A DNA stretch of 64,000 bases from Raphanus sativus. Lineage: Eukaryota > Streptophyta > Magnoliopsida > Brassicales > Brassicaceae. How positions within the stretch are numbered: position 1 is the first letter of the stretch; each line of letters starts with the position of its first letter. This document shows positions 11,349-23,798 of the stretch, piece after piece. The position numbers were made by a program, and so were the translations under genes. The stretch spans positions 12,904,106-12,968,105 of the forward strand of contig NC_079518.1 of assembly GCF_000801105.2 (NCBI RefSeq). Direction: 5' to 3'. The notes under the pieces are model-generated. The model was not told where the DNA came from, searched no databases, and was given only the letters and a program-made list of their open reading frames with translations.

Positions 11349-13775
11349 ATGAATCTGAGGAAACTCTCTCGCGCAACCGACGCGCTCACTCTCCGCTCGA
11401 GATCCACACCACACGCACGAAAAAACCTCCACACAACCCGATCGGCAGAAGAAGCTTGCTCCGATCAGCAACATTTACGCCTACGGTTATCCGCCGCCTT
11501 ATCAAGAAGATCTCTAGATTACAAGCACTGCAAACAACTCATAACCACCTTATCGCCTCACGAGTTCGATAGATTGTTTCCTGAGCTCAAATCCAAAGTC
11601 AATCCCAAGACGGCTTTGGATTTCTTCAGATTAGCGTCCTCTGATTCGTTTCGCTTCTCCTTCAGCCTCCGTTCGTATTGCTTGATGATAGGTCTATTGC
11701 TCGAAAAGAATCTGTTATCTCCCGCTAGGTTAGTTCTGATTCGTTTGATCAATGGAAGCGTTCCGGTTTTGCTGCGTTCTGATTACGACGATTCGAGTCA
11801 AGTCGCGGTTGCTGATGCGATGGCGAGTTTGAGTTCGTGTTTTGATCAAGAGATCAGAAGGAGGCTCTCAGATTTGTTGGTTGAGGTTTACTGTACAGAG
11901 ATGAAGCGTGATGGTTGTTATCTAGCTCTTGAGGTGTTTCTTGTTCTTGCTAAGAAGGGTATGTTTCCGTCTAGGACGACTTGTAACATCTTGCTGACGT
12001 CTTTAGTGAGAGCCAACGAGTTTGACAAGTGTTGTGAAGCTTTCGAGGTTGTTTGCAGAGGTGTTTCTCCTGATGTTTACTTGTTCACTACCGCGGTTAA
12101 CGCGTTTTGCAAGGGAGGGAAAGTGGACGAGGCTATAGAGTTGTTCTCGAGGATGGAGGAAGCTGGTGTTGCGCCGAATGTTGTCACTTACAACGCTGTT
12201 ATAGATGGTTTGGGGATGAGTGGGAGGTACGACGAGGCGTTTATGTTTAAGGAGAAGATGGTGGAGAATGGTGTGGAGCCAACTCTTGTCACTTATAGTA
12301 TTCTTGTCAAGGGTTTGATCAAGGCGAAGAGGGTTATTGATGCTTGCTGTGTCTTGAAGGAAATGAAGGAGAAAGGGTTTCCTCCTAATGTTATTGTGTA
12401 TAACAATTTGATTGATGGTTTGATCGAGGCTGGGAGTTTGAGCAAAGCTGTTGAGGTAAAGGATGGTATGGTTGCGAAGGGGTTGTCTCTCACATCGTCG
12501 ACGTATAATACTCTCATAAAGGGATACTGCAAGAGTGGTCAAGCAGATGTTGCAGAGCGTCTCCTGAAGGAAATGCTGTCGATGGGTTCAACTGTAAATC
12601 AGGGCTCCTTTACTTCTGTGATTTGCTTGTTGTGCAGTCGTGGTATGTTTGACTCCGCATGTCGTTTTGTTGGAGAGATGTTACAGCGTAACATGAGCCC
12701 TGGTGGTGGGTTACTTACTACATTGATTTCTGGTCTTTGTAAGCATGGGAAACACTCAGAGGCAGTACATCTTTGGTTTCAATTCTTACGTAAAGGTTTT
12801 GTAGTAGACACTAAGACTTCAAATGCTTTGCTTCATGGACTCTGTGAAGCAGGGAAGCTGGAACAAGCTTCTAGGATTCAAGAAGAGATATTAGCGCGTG
12901 GTTTAGTTATGGATACCATTGCTTATAACACTTTGATTTCTGGATATTGCAGAAAGATGAAATTGGAGGAAGCTTTTAAGTTGATGGATGAAATGGTTAA
13001 GAGAGGACTTACGCCTGACAACTATACTTACAGCATTTTGATTCGAGGGCTGTTTGATATGAATAAAGTCGAGGAGGCCATACAGTTCTGGGATGCTTGC
13101 AAACGGAGTGGTATGGTTCCTGATGTTTATACATATTCAGTCATGATAGATGGGTGTTGTAAAGCTGAAAGAGCAGAAGTGGGTCAGAAACTGTTTGATG
13201 AGATGATGAGCAAGAATGTGCAGCCAAATACTGTTGTCTACAATCATCTAATCCGAGCATATTGTAGAAGTGGGAGGCTATCAATGGCCTCTGATCTCCG
13301 AGAAGATATGAGACACAGAGGAATTTCACCTAATAGTGCTACATATACTTCACTAATAAAGGGGATGTCGATTATCAGCCGTGTTGAGGAGGCAGGGCTC
13401 CTCCTCGAGGAGATGAAGGAGGAAGGTTTGGAACCCAATGTCTTTCATTATACAGCTCTTATTGATGGGTATGGTAAATTGGGTCAGATGATCAAAGTTG
13501 AATGTCTTTTGCGTGAGATGCATTCAAAGAGCATACTCCCAAACAAGATTACTTATACCGTGACGATTGGTGGGTATGCCAGAGATGGGAATGTAACAGA
13601 AGCTTCTAGGCTTCTAAATGAGATGAGGGAAAAAGGAATTGTTCCAGATTCTATCACATACAAAGAATTCATTTATTGGTATCTTAAGCATGGAGGTGTT
13701 TTGCAAGATTTTGAAGGCTCTGATGAGGAAAATTATGCAGCAATCATTGAAGGATGGAGCAAAACGATTCAGTAG
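11349..13775 (+). CDS. P-class pentatricopeptide repeat protein
   Basis: Intronless ORF of 808 residues starting at the ATG at 11349. The N terminus (first 35 residues) is rich in Arg and Ser with no acidic residue until an Ala-Glu-Glu, typical of a mitochondrial or plastid presequence. From about residue 207 there are about 17 tandem 35-residue PPR motifs of the plain P type. Examples of the repeat core are VVTYNAVIDGL, TIAYNTLISGY, VYTYSVMIDGC and VFHYTALIDGY. No E, DYW, SMR or LAGLIDADG domain follows; the protein ends ENYAAIIEGWSKTIQ. P-class PPR proteins bind single-stranded organellar RNA and act in stabilisation, splicing or end processing. The RNA target cannot be read with confidence here. 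By position and length it is probably the orthologue of Arabidopsis At4g19440. The leader holds site II elements, a CT microsatellite and a 10-codon uORF. Confidence 0.95.
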   Translation: MNLRKLSRATDALTLRSRSTPHARKNLHTTRSAEEACSDQQHLRLRLSAALSRRSLDYKHCKQLITTLSPHEFDRLFPELKSKVNPKTALDFFRLASSDSFRFSFSLRSYCLMIGLLLEKNLLSPARLVLIRLINGSVPVLLRSDYDDSSQVAVADAMASLSSCFDQEIRRRLSDLLVEVYCTEMKRDGCYLALEVFLVLAKKGMFPSRTTCNILLTSLVRANEFDKCCEAFEVVCRGVSPDVYLFTTAVNAFCKGGKVDEAIELFSRMEEAGVAPNVVTYNAVIDGLGMSGRYDEAFMFKEKMVENGVEPTLVTYSILVKGLIKAKRVIDACCVLKEMKEKGFPPNVIVYNNLIDGLIEAGSLSKAVEVKDGMVAKGLSLTSSTYNTLIKGYCKSGQADVAERLLKEMLSMGSTVNQGSFTSVICLLCSRGMFDSACRFVGEMLQRNMSPGGGLLTTLISGLCKHGKHSEAVHLWFQFLRKGFVVDTKTSNALLHGLCEAGKLEQASRIQEEILARGLVMDTIAYNTLISGYCRKMKLEEAFKLMDEMVKRGLTPDNYTYSILIRGLFDMNKVEEAIQFWDACKRSGMVPDVYTYSVMIDGCCKAERAEVGQKLFDEMMSKNVQPNTVVYNHLIRAYCRSGRLSMASDLREDMRHRGISPNSATYTSLIKGMSIISRVEEAGLLLEEMKEEGLEPNVFHYTALIDGYGKLGQMIKVECLLREMHSKSILPNKITYTVTIGGYARDGNVTEASRLLNEMREKGIVPDSITYKEFIYWYLKHGGVLQDFEGSDEENYAAIIEGWSKTIQ

Positions 13776-14700
13776 CTGATGAAAAGGTTCTTAGTCTGGT
13801 TCTCAATGATTCTGTTAGTTGCTCTGATTGATTCAGTTTCTTGATGGAAATCGTTCTCATTGTGTGCTAGTGGCTAATGCTTAAAGTTGAGAAATTGAGA
13901 CCCAGTGGTGTTCTCTGTGTTGATGGTCATGTTCTCGCCAGTATTTGCATCTTCTTTATAGAGGAAGCACAGTAGCATGTACTTGGTAGAAGCATATGGT
14001 TCATTGCTTTAGAGTGACTAGCCAACCACTTTGGTTTAATAGCGTCGAACTGCTTCAACTTTAGAAGAGAAAATGGTGTTGCCTTTGGCATCATATGGGT
14101 GATTTACAAGTCTAAGTTACTGATGCTCCTCAGGTTTTAAAACTGAGTTGCCATAGAATCAGACCCATCTGATACATTCTGGATCAGTGCATGCACTTCG
14201 GATAGCAGTCCCGAAAATATTCTACAGGTACGATAATCTATACACAGCTTTGGGCTTAATGTATAATGCAGCTTACATTTCTATGCTTCGAGTTTAATGA
14301 GACTATTGGAATCATGTAGAGAACCACTAAACTACTTCCTAATCAGTTTTGTTTATTTGAAAGAATCTCATGAATACTATTCGCTGATTCTGAAGCACTC
14401 ACGTTATGTTACACCATTTTCTTCAGATATCACAGGGTGTCAATCAAAAGCTTATACGTGGACCATCCGCGGCCGCTATTGGACCAAAATGGCTTCTCTT
14501 TTCCAGGTTACATAAATGTAAATACTCAATCATACTCCACGTTGATAATTCGTTCTTGTTTAACTATCCTTTTGACTGAAATTTTTGATCTATCTCTTTC
14601 CCTTGTGCTTCAGACAGCTGAATCCAGTTCTCATAGGAGTAGTTTAGAACAAAATTTAGCCCAGACGTGTCGCCGAATTTATGACTAGAGAGATTCTTCT
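13776..14700 (+). other. PPR 3' region, possible spliced 3' UTR
   Basis: Less AT-rich than true intergenic DNA. It contains several donor/acceptor-like junctions, such as CTACAG|GTACG near 14226, TTCCAG|GTTAC near 14507 and CTTCAG|ACAG near 14613. This is consistent with a multi-exon 3' UTR for the PPR gene. The two short frames here (14297-14515, 14437-14688) show no domain. No protein assigned. Confidence 0.35.
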
Positions 14701-16397
14701 AACTGATATGAAAGGTAACCTTTTATAACAGTATCAACTTATTCAACAACATTCACTGTATAGTAAAAGATGCAGTGGGGTTTTGTTTCCTTTTTATTCT
14801 TGTATACAATTTGTTATTCATTATTTTTTTTCTTCCGGAAGTGAAAATTGTTTTCTAGATGTACATAAAAGTGTAGAAAATTCTAAACAGAGTTTGACTG
14901 TGGGAAAATATGGAATAATAAGATCTCATTAATAGTTTTTTCGTTTAAGTTTAGATGGATAATCTATATACGTGGCTACTCGTAATCAGTGTAGAAAGAT
15001 TATCTAAGAAATTGTATTATATGTATATTAAAATTCTTACTTCTCCACCTTAGGCCTAGCATCAGTACAACTAAAGATGGTTTTGCGGTAAATAGATTGG
15101 AATACAAGTAATTTCTACACACTTCTGAAAGTTATCTGAGATTTTGGTAGTTTGAGAGAGTGACTTACCCGAAAAGCTGGGATCTCTGAAACATGAAAAA
15201 GAAAAACATATAGATACCAAACAATTTGTACGCTGGTATGGACCATTCTGCAAATTAATTTCTTTTACAAGAAAAATAACGCTATGATTAAATTATTCTA
15301 GACTCCATATTTAAATCATTTATAGTTAATTTTTGTGAAGTGAAACAGGTAAAGTCACTTGTTAAGGGTAAGTACATTTCATTTCATTAACAGCTTTCAT
15401 GGCCCCCTTCTCACCGATTGACAGGCAACAATGTAGACCACATGATATACAGTCTAAAAAGAATATTGGCACATATGTATGTATTTCACTAGACTACATA
15501 TGTACAGTGTATATGCAATTATGCATAGTATGGCATATAGAATCATTGATACACCAAACACAGTCCGTACATTACGGACTTGGAAATTGAATCTTTAGCC
15601 TTAGAACTAGTGGTTTCACTTCTAAGGCGGAAATTAAACAATGGTCTCCGGCCCCCAATAACTCTATTGCTAATCAATAGAACATAATAATGACAAACTT
15701 TTTGATCAGTTTTGCAATTAATAAAAATTCGTTTTCTAACCACTGAAATTAAAATTCAGCCACCATCTAGAGGCACCTTCTTTTTCTTAGTTGTCTAGAA
15801 TCTTAATTTGGTAACAACATAATCTTTCATTATGAATTAATCCTATATAATTGAATATATGGCCCAGTGGGGAGAAAATAAACAAACTCGTGTAATCGTT
15901 GGATCATAAAGTATATGTTTTTGGTTAATTATGTATCAATCATGTGACTAGCTTAACTGGCTTTGCATTAATACTTTATTTGACGGTGTTTCTTGGAACA
16001 ACCCTCATGGAATGTTTATATATATTCACAGATTTTTACCTGTTGCGGATATCTTTGGAATAACGATTAGTTATTTGTTTTTCTTCAATATATAATATAT
16101 CGTATCCTCAGTTACCTTTAAGTTTTGATTTAAACCAAAATCCCCCGTTTGGAAAACATCGAGGCTGATCAAATAGCTAAATCAGCTATCTCCTTAGCAA
16201 ACAATTTCTCAATTTATGACGTGTAAAACTCATCTAATGAAATCAGTAGTTTGACTCAAAAAAAAACACAAGCTCCCCAACTCTATAAAGTAGGCCTTCG
16301 ATTTTGGTTTCTAAATTGATCAAACCCGCACCGGCGGCTCTGCAGCGGATCAAACGGGGGGAGACCCGGGGCTTTGATTAAAATTCCCCGCTCTATG
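14701..16397. other. Intergenic DNA between PPR and PAE8
   Basis: AT-rich, no recognisable gene or complete transposon. The short frames at 15071-15253, 15399-15590 and 15543-15743 are shadows without conserved features. Confidence 0.4.
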
Positions 16398-16441
16398 TCC
16401 AACCTCTTTTTTTTTTGGGAACACAACTGAATTTCCAACCT
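16398..16441 (-). repeat. Poly(A) micro-insertion with 8-bp direct repeats
   Basis: TCCAACCT occurs at 16398-16405 and 16434-16441. The 28 bp between them read, on the minus strand, as a short unique sequence ending in poly(A). The structure matches a severely truncated retroposon tail. Confidence 0.55.
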
Positions 16442-16761
16442 AGTAGAGATAAAATAAACAAAGATTGAGTTTGCAAGGAAGTAATAATTCAGGGTAAAAT
16501 CTGAAAATATATTCTGTATATAAACACATGATCTTCTAGTACACACCATCAATTCTTTGTTTTATTATACTCTGTTTTTCTAAAACCAAAAACGAAAGAA
16601 TCAGTGTCGGCTCTTGGGTTCTAAATAAAAACGCTGAGACCTGAAAACACACACACACACCAAAAAGGTTACACGCCGGATCGAAACGTTTTTCTACTCC
16701 TCGGAAACAGTTTCTTCGGGCAATGTGGTGAAGCTGAGTGACTCTCCCAGTTAGCCAAGTG

Positions 16762-16806
16762 AAACTTGGAAGTTTTTTTTTTTGATCAACAAAACTTGGA
16801 AGTTTT
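16762..16806 (-). repeat. Poly(A) micro-insertion with 15-bp direct repeats, in the PAE8 leader
   Basis: AAACTTGGAAGTTTT occurs at 16762-16776 and 16792-16806. The 15-bp insert reads TGTTGATCAAAAAAA on the minus strand, a typical LINE-like tail. It lies in what should be the untranslated first exon of the PAE8 gene. Confidence 0.7.
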
Positions 16807-16851
16807 AAACTACTCGCGAGTTGGGTTTTGCGAGAGTAACCAAGTTTCCAG

Positions 16852-17326
16852 GTAAGTACGTTTGATGCAGAAACTTTCTGTCCAAGAAAGTTATTCAAGT
16901 TCAAAAGAAGAAAATAAAGTTTATTCTTTTCCAGTATGCAAAACTGATTCTTTCCCGTTGGTTTCTTCTACGTAGAGAAAAATACATCGAATTTCTTCTT
17001 AGTTTTTTTGTTTTGTTTTGAAAGATACCCTTACAAAATCGAATGCCTGATATAACTTTCCTGGAAATTTTATTCTTGTTGTTTTTTTTTACTGAAATAA
17101 CATTTTTAGATACGAAGTGATGTAAATAGATAGTTCGGATCTAGACTAAGAGTTTTGTCTACTTATGTATTGTTTTCACTTTTAGGTACTGCAATGCCAT
17201 TTGTGTTAGCTATTCACTTTTTGCATGTTTTTTAGAAAGGAATATTCACTTTTACATGTTACTTCCATTTATTTATTCTTTAATTTATATATAATATATA
17301 TTTCATTTCTTGTTTTCTTTCGCCAG
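16852..17326 (+). other. 5' UTR intron of PAE8
   Basis: A strong donor CCAG|GTAAGT at 16851/16852 pairs with the acceptor CGCCAG at 17326, one base before the start codon. The paralogue PAE7 has an intron ending in exactly the same place, which supports both. Confidence 0.7.
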
Positions 17327-17327
17327 A

Positions 17328-19903
17328 ATGTTCAACTTCAAGCATTGGTTGACTCTTGTGGTATGTTCATTAGCAATCTTGAAAGCAGATGGATTGCTCG
17401 TCAATATTACATTTGTTCGACACGCCGTTGCTAAAGGGGCCGGTGAGTTCAAATATCTCTAATTTGGTCAAAGTTTGTTTCTTTTTGTGTTTTATGACTT
17501 TTTGCGAATAATATTTTCTCTTCTCAACTCTCTAATGGACCAGGCTGGCCTTTCCTTTTCTTAAGAATGTTGTTAATAATATATTTAATTTGTATGTGTT
17601 TTGTTGCAGTTTGTTTGGATGGCAGTCCACCAGCTTATCATCTACACAGAGGTTCTGGAACTGGGATCAATAGCTGGTTGATACAGCTTGAGGTTTTCTT
17701 CTGCTTTCCCCCCACTTGTGTGTCTGTTTAATCATGGTTTCGCTTACTCGCTGCTCATTTGGAATAGTGTTATGAACAAACACTAATCAAACTCTAAAAA
17801 AGCAAGAAAACTAGAAAGTGAAATTCGAATGAGCTAATATCCGTTTTAGAGTTTTATATTGATTGTGTCAAGTAATAATTTACAACCAATTACACGTCTA
17901 TTTATATTATTTCAAAACCCATTTTTCATTTTTCTTTAAGAAAACTACCTTACCTACTAAAAGTGATGTATTAGTTTTAAAATTCATAGTTTAACCCAAT
18001 TAATATATAATTTTATTTAAATCACTTTATAGGTTATTGATATGATTTTTCGATACTTGGGAGATGATTTTGAATGAAAATTTTGTGAAAGTGAACCATG
18101 CTTGATTCTATAGGGAGGAGGATGGTGTCATAATGTTACAAACTGCGTTAGTCGGATGCATACTAAATTAGGTTCATCGAAGAAAATGGTGGAGAATCTT
18201 GCTTTCTCTGCTATTCTTAGCAATAAGGAACAACGTAATCCTGGTACGGATGCAACTAGATTTTTATTAACTGTTGATCAAACATAAGTTTGGTTTCCTT
18301 ACAGATTTGGGTGGATTTTCTTGGAAATGGCAGATTTTTACAATTGGAACAGAGTAAAAGTTAGATATTGTGATGGGTCATCATTCACAGGAGATGTGCA
18401 AGCGGTGAATCCTGTGAGTATTAAAAAAATGAGATTGTTTTGTTTTTTCAAGAGTTTTTCTCTTCCTTATTCAAAAACCGTAATGGTGATTGGATCAGGC
18501 TACTAATCTTCACTTTAGAGGGGCTCGAGTTTGGCTAGCCGTTATGCAGGAGCTGCTAGCTAAAGGCATGAGGAACGCCGAGAATGTTAGCTTCAACCTC
18601 AATTAACTTTTGCAAGCTTTTGATCCTTAAAAGTGGTGTAAAATGTTGATGATACTATGGCAGGCTGTTTTGTCTGGGTGTTCTGCTGGTGGGTTAGCTT
18701 CACTGATGCATTGTGACAGTTTCCGAGCTCTGTTACCAATGGGTACCAATGTAAAATGTCTTTCAGATGCCGGTTTCTTTCTCGACACGTAAGACATTTT
18801 CTCCATTGTGAACATTCTTTATCGGTCCATGTTTAGCTGTATATAATAAACTCTTTTCGTCGGTATGTTTTTCAGAAGAGATGTCTCAGGAGCTCAATAC
18901 ATTAAATCATACTTCAACGATGTGGTTACACTACATGTAAGCGTTTTATTTTCTTCTTCCTCTCTAGTGACAGTAGATAACAGTTTCTCATTCTTGTTAT
19001 TGGAAGTTATAAGTGAAATGCTTTTGCAGGGATCAGCAAAGAATTTGCCGAGGTCATGCACATCAAGATTGACCCCTGCAATGGTGAATTAGCATTCATG
19101 TATCCCTTTTGGTTTCTCTTCAGTTCTACTCATATAATCATTGTTGACATATGTATTGCAGTGTTTCTTCCCACAATACGTGGCTAGCAAGATTAAAACT
19201 CCTGTTTTCATTCTTAATGCTGCATACGACTCTTGGCAGGTAGATTATCTCTTTGTAACTAAATTATTTCTCTTAAAAAATTGGATCTTTAAATATCACA
19301 TTTCTTTCTCAGATTAAGAACATTTTGGCTCCTCGTCCTGCTGATCCTGATGGAAAGTGGCAGAGTTGTCAGCTTGACATCAAGAATTGCCAGCGAAGCC
19401 AGATTAAAGTTATGCAAGGTTAGCCTCAGAACCGAAAGCTATTCAAGATCAAGAATATGATATTCTTTTTTGGTATTTTCTTAACATCATTTGGATAAAC
19501 CGGGTTGTATGTTTCTTTAGATTTCAGGTTAGAGTTCTTGAGCGCAGTGATAGGTTTAGGAAGATCTGCATCAAGAGGGATGTTTATAGACTCATGCTAC
19601 ACTCACTGCCAAACCGAGACACAAACTTCTTGGTTCTGGCAAGATTCTCCAATTATAAACCGAACGGTAAACTCTTGTCCAAATTCTTATGGAACATAAG
19701 GTCATTATTTAAGAAATTCATTATACATTATGTTCTCTGATCTCTTTTCTTCTTAATTTTGTTTATGGGAGCAGACAATATCAAAAGCTGTTGGAGATTG
19801 GTTTTATGACAGAAAAATGTTTCAGAAGATAGATTGTCCTTACCCTTGTAATCCTACTTGCCACCACAGGGTTTTTACTCCTCAAGATCCTCCTCCAGTT
19901 TAA
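17328..19903 (+). CDS. PAE8: Pectin acetylesterase (PAE8-like)
   Basis: Secreted carbohydrate esterase family 13 enzyme that removes acetyl groups from pectin in the cell wall. Twelve coding exons: 17328-17442, 17610-17692, 18114-18243, 18334-18413, 18499-18585, 18664-18788, 18876-18936, 19030-19083, 19162-19239, 19313-19418, 19521-19666, 19775-19903; total 397 residues. The N terminus ([15 protein letters not shown]) is a signal peptide. The family signature [11 protein letters not shown] follows, then GGGWC for the oxyanion hole. The likely catalytic triad is Ser172 in GCSAGG, Asp268 in NAAYDSWQ and His335 in DSCYTHC, as in the Notum/PAE fold. All junctions are in frame with no stop. The length equals the Arabidopsis protein as I remember it. 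It is the upstream member of a tandem pair with PAE7; the copies are now about 11 kb apart because of inserted transposons. A decoy acceptor sits 29 bp upstream of exon 4. Confidence 0.93.
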
Positions 19904-20349
19904 GAGATTCTATATTATGAATTTATTAATTTTTTTTTTAAAATTGCTTATAAATGATTCATTTGTCCCACAGATATAGTGAGATTTTAGGGTTTAGCTA
20001 TATATATAAAAGAGAAAGAAAAAGAGTGTGATTGATTCTTGAAGGTTGAGGATAAGCTTTGTTCAGCACTTGTTTTGTGTGCTGGTTGAGTCTCTCTGTT
20101 CTGCTTCCACTTTTATGTAAAATGGGAAATTGTCACTTTTTTTTATTCTAAAAAGTTTGTTGACCTAGAAAAGTATAACTCTTTTCTTAACTCAAGTTTG
20201 GCGCCATTTTTTTTTATATCCAATAAAACCGTACATATTCGTTTCATATTTTTAAATAATAGGGAAAATAAGCGGTATAACCGTATAACCATCAACTAAG
20301 TGCTTGAATTGTGACGTTAAGCACCTACATCACTAGTATGAAAATAGAG
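19904..20349. other. PAE8 3' flank
   Basis: Probably 3' UTR to around 20150, then AT-rich intergenic DNA. No other gene seen. Confidence 0.4.
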
Positions 20350-20510
20350 TTTTCAAAGTGATTAATTGCTAATTAAAACAAAATTGATTGATGGGGTTCT
20401 AATAGCCATCCAATAAAAGTTCAAAAGCTTTCTTTTGAAAATTTAGTGGAAAAATATCAGAACTCCATCAATCAATTTTATTTTAATTAGCAATTAATCA
20501 CTTTTTGAAA
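20350..20510. mobile_element. Foldback MITE
   Basis: The left arm (20350-20400, with GTGATTAATTGCTAATTAAA) is the near-perfect reverse complement of the right arm (20459-20510). The arms are about 50 bp, separated by a loop of about 58 bp. Weaker pairing extends outward to roughly 20337 and 20520. No coding content. Confidence 0.72.
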
Positions 20511-21278
20511 ATCTTCATCCCATATCATTGATGAAACTGCTCTTAGTAACTGCGGTTTCAAAGATGTGTTATTCCGTATAATTTCACCAATCAGTTTATT
20601 TTTTTAACAAATGGTGTTTTTTTAAAGAAAAATAGATATATGGATGTGCCTTTATACATACATGTATTAGTGAACAAAAAGGCACTTGTTTGCTGAATTT
20701 CGAATTATGTTGCTGTTCACTTCAATTCCGATTTCAGTGTAAAAAATAATAGTTTGTTTTAAAATTTTCTATTAGTATATGACATTTTAATAGTATATGT
20801 TAGTACATAGTTATATAATATGTAAATAAGTTTCTCATAAATAAGCTACTCTAAAAATTGTATTTTAGACAAAATTTTCACATTATTATATTTTCACAGA
20901 TTATAAAATAACTAGTTGTAATAAAATAGATTTATAAAATAGTATAAGCAAAATATTCTATCCATAATTATTCAAAATCCTGGATCTAAAATTGAATTAC
21001 TTCCACTGATTATAATATTTTCTGAAATATCGTAAATATCAAAACAATTTATAGCTCTAACAGACTAACCAAAACCGTTAAATAAAAAAATGAGACAATG
21101 AGTCAAATACCCTTAATAAGAACCAAAATTAGCCATTTACCTATGACCTGAAATAAGTGATTAACAAAATGTTTTTTGACACTAAATTACCGGAAATGCT
21201 CTTTCTCTGACTAACACATAACCTACCACGGTACTGATACAGTAGTTTGAGCAGGTTTGGGTGGGTTCCATGCGACTT
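20511..21278. other. Intergenic DNA with a possible Mutator-like terminus
   Basis: AT-rich. At about 21095-21160 a GACAATGAGTCAAATACCC block resembles the block at about 22768-22800 (GGGACAATGAGTGAAATACC). They may be ends of related, possibly nested, Mutator-like elements. Confidence 0.35.
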
Positions 21279-21293
21279 TGCATTGTTTGTTAT

Positions 21294-22675
21294 TTTTTTT
21301 TTTCCCAAATTGAAATTCATTCATACATAAAATATGAATACACGATGTTTAATACATAAGCTGGCGGATAAACAACATCCCCAGAGACAAAGAGCCCAAA
21401 GAAAAGGCAGCTAGAACCCACACCGGGAGAGCTTTGGAATACAACATTAACAAGACAGAAGAACTAGACATCACATTACAACTCGATAAACTTAAAAAAC
21501 AACACAAAAGCATGTGACAAACCAGTGCAAAAGACCTCCAAAGTAGCAGGTTATAACAATCTGGATAAGTCGATGCTGCACTCGGCACGCCATGCGACAC
21601 CATCCACTTGTAGAACCCGAAAACACCATCGCGTCTTCTCAACCCGGATCTATCGCTGCCGCCTATGGCCTGCCAAACGATATCATCCCCATTCGTAACT
21701 AAGAACCAAGACTTCATAACCCGATCAGACAAATCGCTTTACGATCCAAACATCTCTCGGATACGGTTTGAACGCACTCTCTTACGTCCACTTTGCACCT
21801 AGATAGAAGTCCACCAAAACCTCCACACAACCAAGCTTCGTCGCTTAAAACCCATAACCATAAGAAACAATAACACACCAAAACGACGAAAGATCATTGC
21901 AACCACCACAACCCGAAGATAATTTTGCAACTGGATGTGTCACAGCACTAACCACCGATAAGCTCTGGAAACCAATCAAATGAAACACGCAAGAGGATCC
22001 AAAAGGAACACCACAGACTAAGCTAGACTCTCTACCAGCCACCACATAAACAACAGCCATAACTAAGATACTAAAAGCCCAGAAGCTGACCACACCGGAA
22101 ACGTCACCGAGCTGTCGCGAGACCACAAACACCAACTATTGCCGGCTCTGTTTCGCAGTGACAGACGATCTCGAGACACAAAGCACGCGCCACCGTCTGA
22201 GAGAGAAAAACGAGAAGCTTTCCCAGAAGATAGGTGTGAGATGAAGCTGCGACGGAGCTCCGACGAACCTCACCCATCATCCTTCTCTTCACCCTGTCGC
22301 CATGGATCTGTAAAGTTCATCTATGACAAGCACAATCACTAGATCCGGTGGCTATAGGTCTAGCCGGATACATGCGCCCATTCCGAGAATAGATCTGAAG
22401 AGAAAACGGCTTCGTTAACCATAGCCGACCCCTCTTTACCCTCTCCTACATCAAATCTCATCTTTTCACCAGATCTAACATTTGAGAATTGGATCTACAC
22501 CAAAGTCAAATCCAGGGAAAAAGATATATCGATTCATGAGGAGAGACGCAAGGAGAGGCAAAAGGAAAGAGGAAACTAGGGATTCCGGCACCGGCGCTAC
22601 TCGCCACCACCGGAGCAGCTGGAGGCGTAAGGGTTGTCTGCAAGAGTTTTTATTTTTCTTTGTTTGAGTATTGAA
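21294..22675 (-). mobile_element. Non-autonomous poly(A) retroposon (Sadhu-like or LINE-derived)
   Basis: A 1.38-kb minus-strand insertion flanked by a perfect 15-bp target duplication TGCATTGTTTGTTAT (21279-21293 and 22676-22690). Its 3' end is a poly(A) tail, seen as poly(T) at 21293-21302. The interior is much more GC-rich than the surroundings and has only short frames (127 residues at 21349-21732, 96 at 21845-22135) with no recognised domain, so it is probably mobilised in trans. Size, tail and target duplication resemble Brassicaceae Sadhu retroposons; the family assignment is uncertain. Confidence 0.82.
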
Positions 22676-23270
22676 TGCATTGTTTGTTATACTTACACAG
22701 TTTTGTTTGCACAGTTTCTTTTTTTCTTTTTGCTTTTTCTTTCTTATTTTTTTGAAATATTTTTAAGGGACAATGAGTGAAATACCTCCAATAGGGATTT
22801 AAATTGGTCAATGGCCCATGAGTACATAACTAAAAAAAATAACATTTTGGTACTGTGCGAACGAAAATGCCCCTTCTTTATTGAATACATGTCAGATTGC
22901 AGAAAATGTGTGTGTCAGACTGCAGAGAATGCGTGTGTTAGACCGCAGAGATGGACGGCGGGACAGACGATAGACTTTTGGATAAAGCAGCGAAAATCAA
23001 ATCGAAATTACGTTATCGATAAAATATTCTATAGCAACTAATATGTTGTTTATATATCAAATATATATATATATTAACGGTTGACTTTGTTGTTACACAG
23101 CGTGTAACTCTAAATTTTAGCAGGTACACATTATTTTAGCCATTTTAGCAGGTACACATTATTTTAGCCGAAAACTAATTTTTGGTCAAATTATAATTAG
23201 TGTAATGTATAACCTCTAAGGTATAGTAGTATATATATCATCTAATATGTATGGAATAACTTATAAAAAA

Positions 23271-23798
23271 ATGTATAAGCTCACAAGTTATTTATTCAAT
23301 CATTTATCATCTACACAAACTATCTATCAATAAACATCAAGTCTCTTGTAATATCATACAAACCAGTTATCACTTATTTAGTATCAAACTATGTGTCAAA
23401 TACTAAAACATGTAAGAAATCATATATCATATAAAACTTGTATCAGATAAAAAAATATGATAGTTATGAATTCTTCGGTATCAAACTATGTGTCAGATAA
23501 AACAATTATGAATTTTTCGGCATCAAACTATGTGTCAGATACCAGAACATATAAGAAATCATTTATCATACAAAAATTGTATCAGATAACAAATAATGTA
23601 TCAGATAACAACTTATATTAATCAACACCATGTATCAATCTATTTGTCAGCTAACAAACTAAATATAAAAAATGTTCAACCTCACAAGTTATTTATTCAA
23701 TTATTTATCATATACACAAACTATGTATCAATGAACATCAAATCTCTTGTAATATCATACAAACCAATTATCAATTATTTGGTATCATATAATGTATC
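23271..23798. repeat. Direct repeat of about 128 bp, 400 bp apart
   Basis: 23271-23398 and 23671-23798 align closely. Shared landmarks are CTCACAAGTTATTTATTCAA and CTCTTGTAATATCATACAAA. They lie inside the GTATCA-rich region. Confidence 0.8.

Noticed and set aside
12003..12542. 179-residue minus frame in the PPR gene
   Set aside because: Antisense shadow of the PPR repeats.
16536..16904. 122-residue minus frame before PAE8
   Set aside because: Overlaps the predicted PAE8 leader exon on the plus strand and shows no domain.
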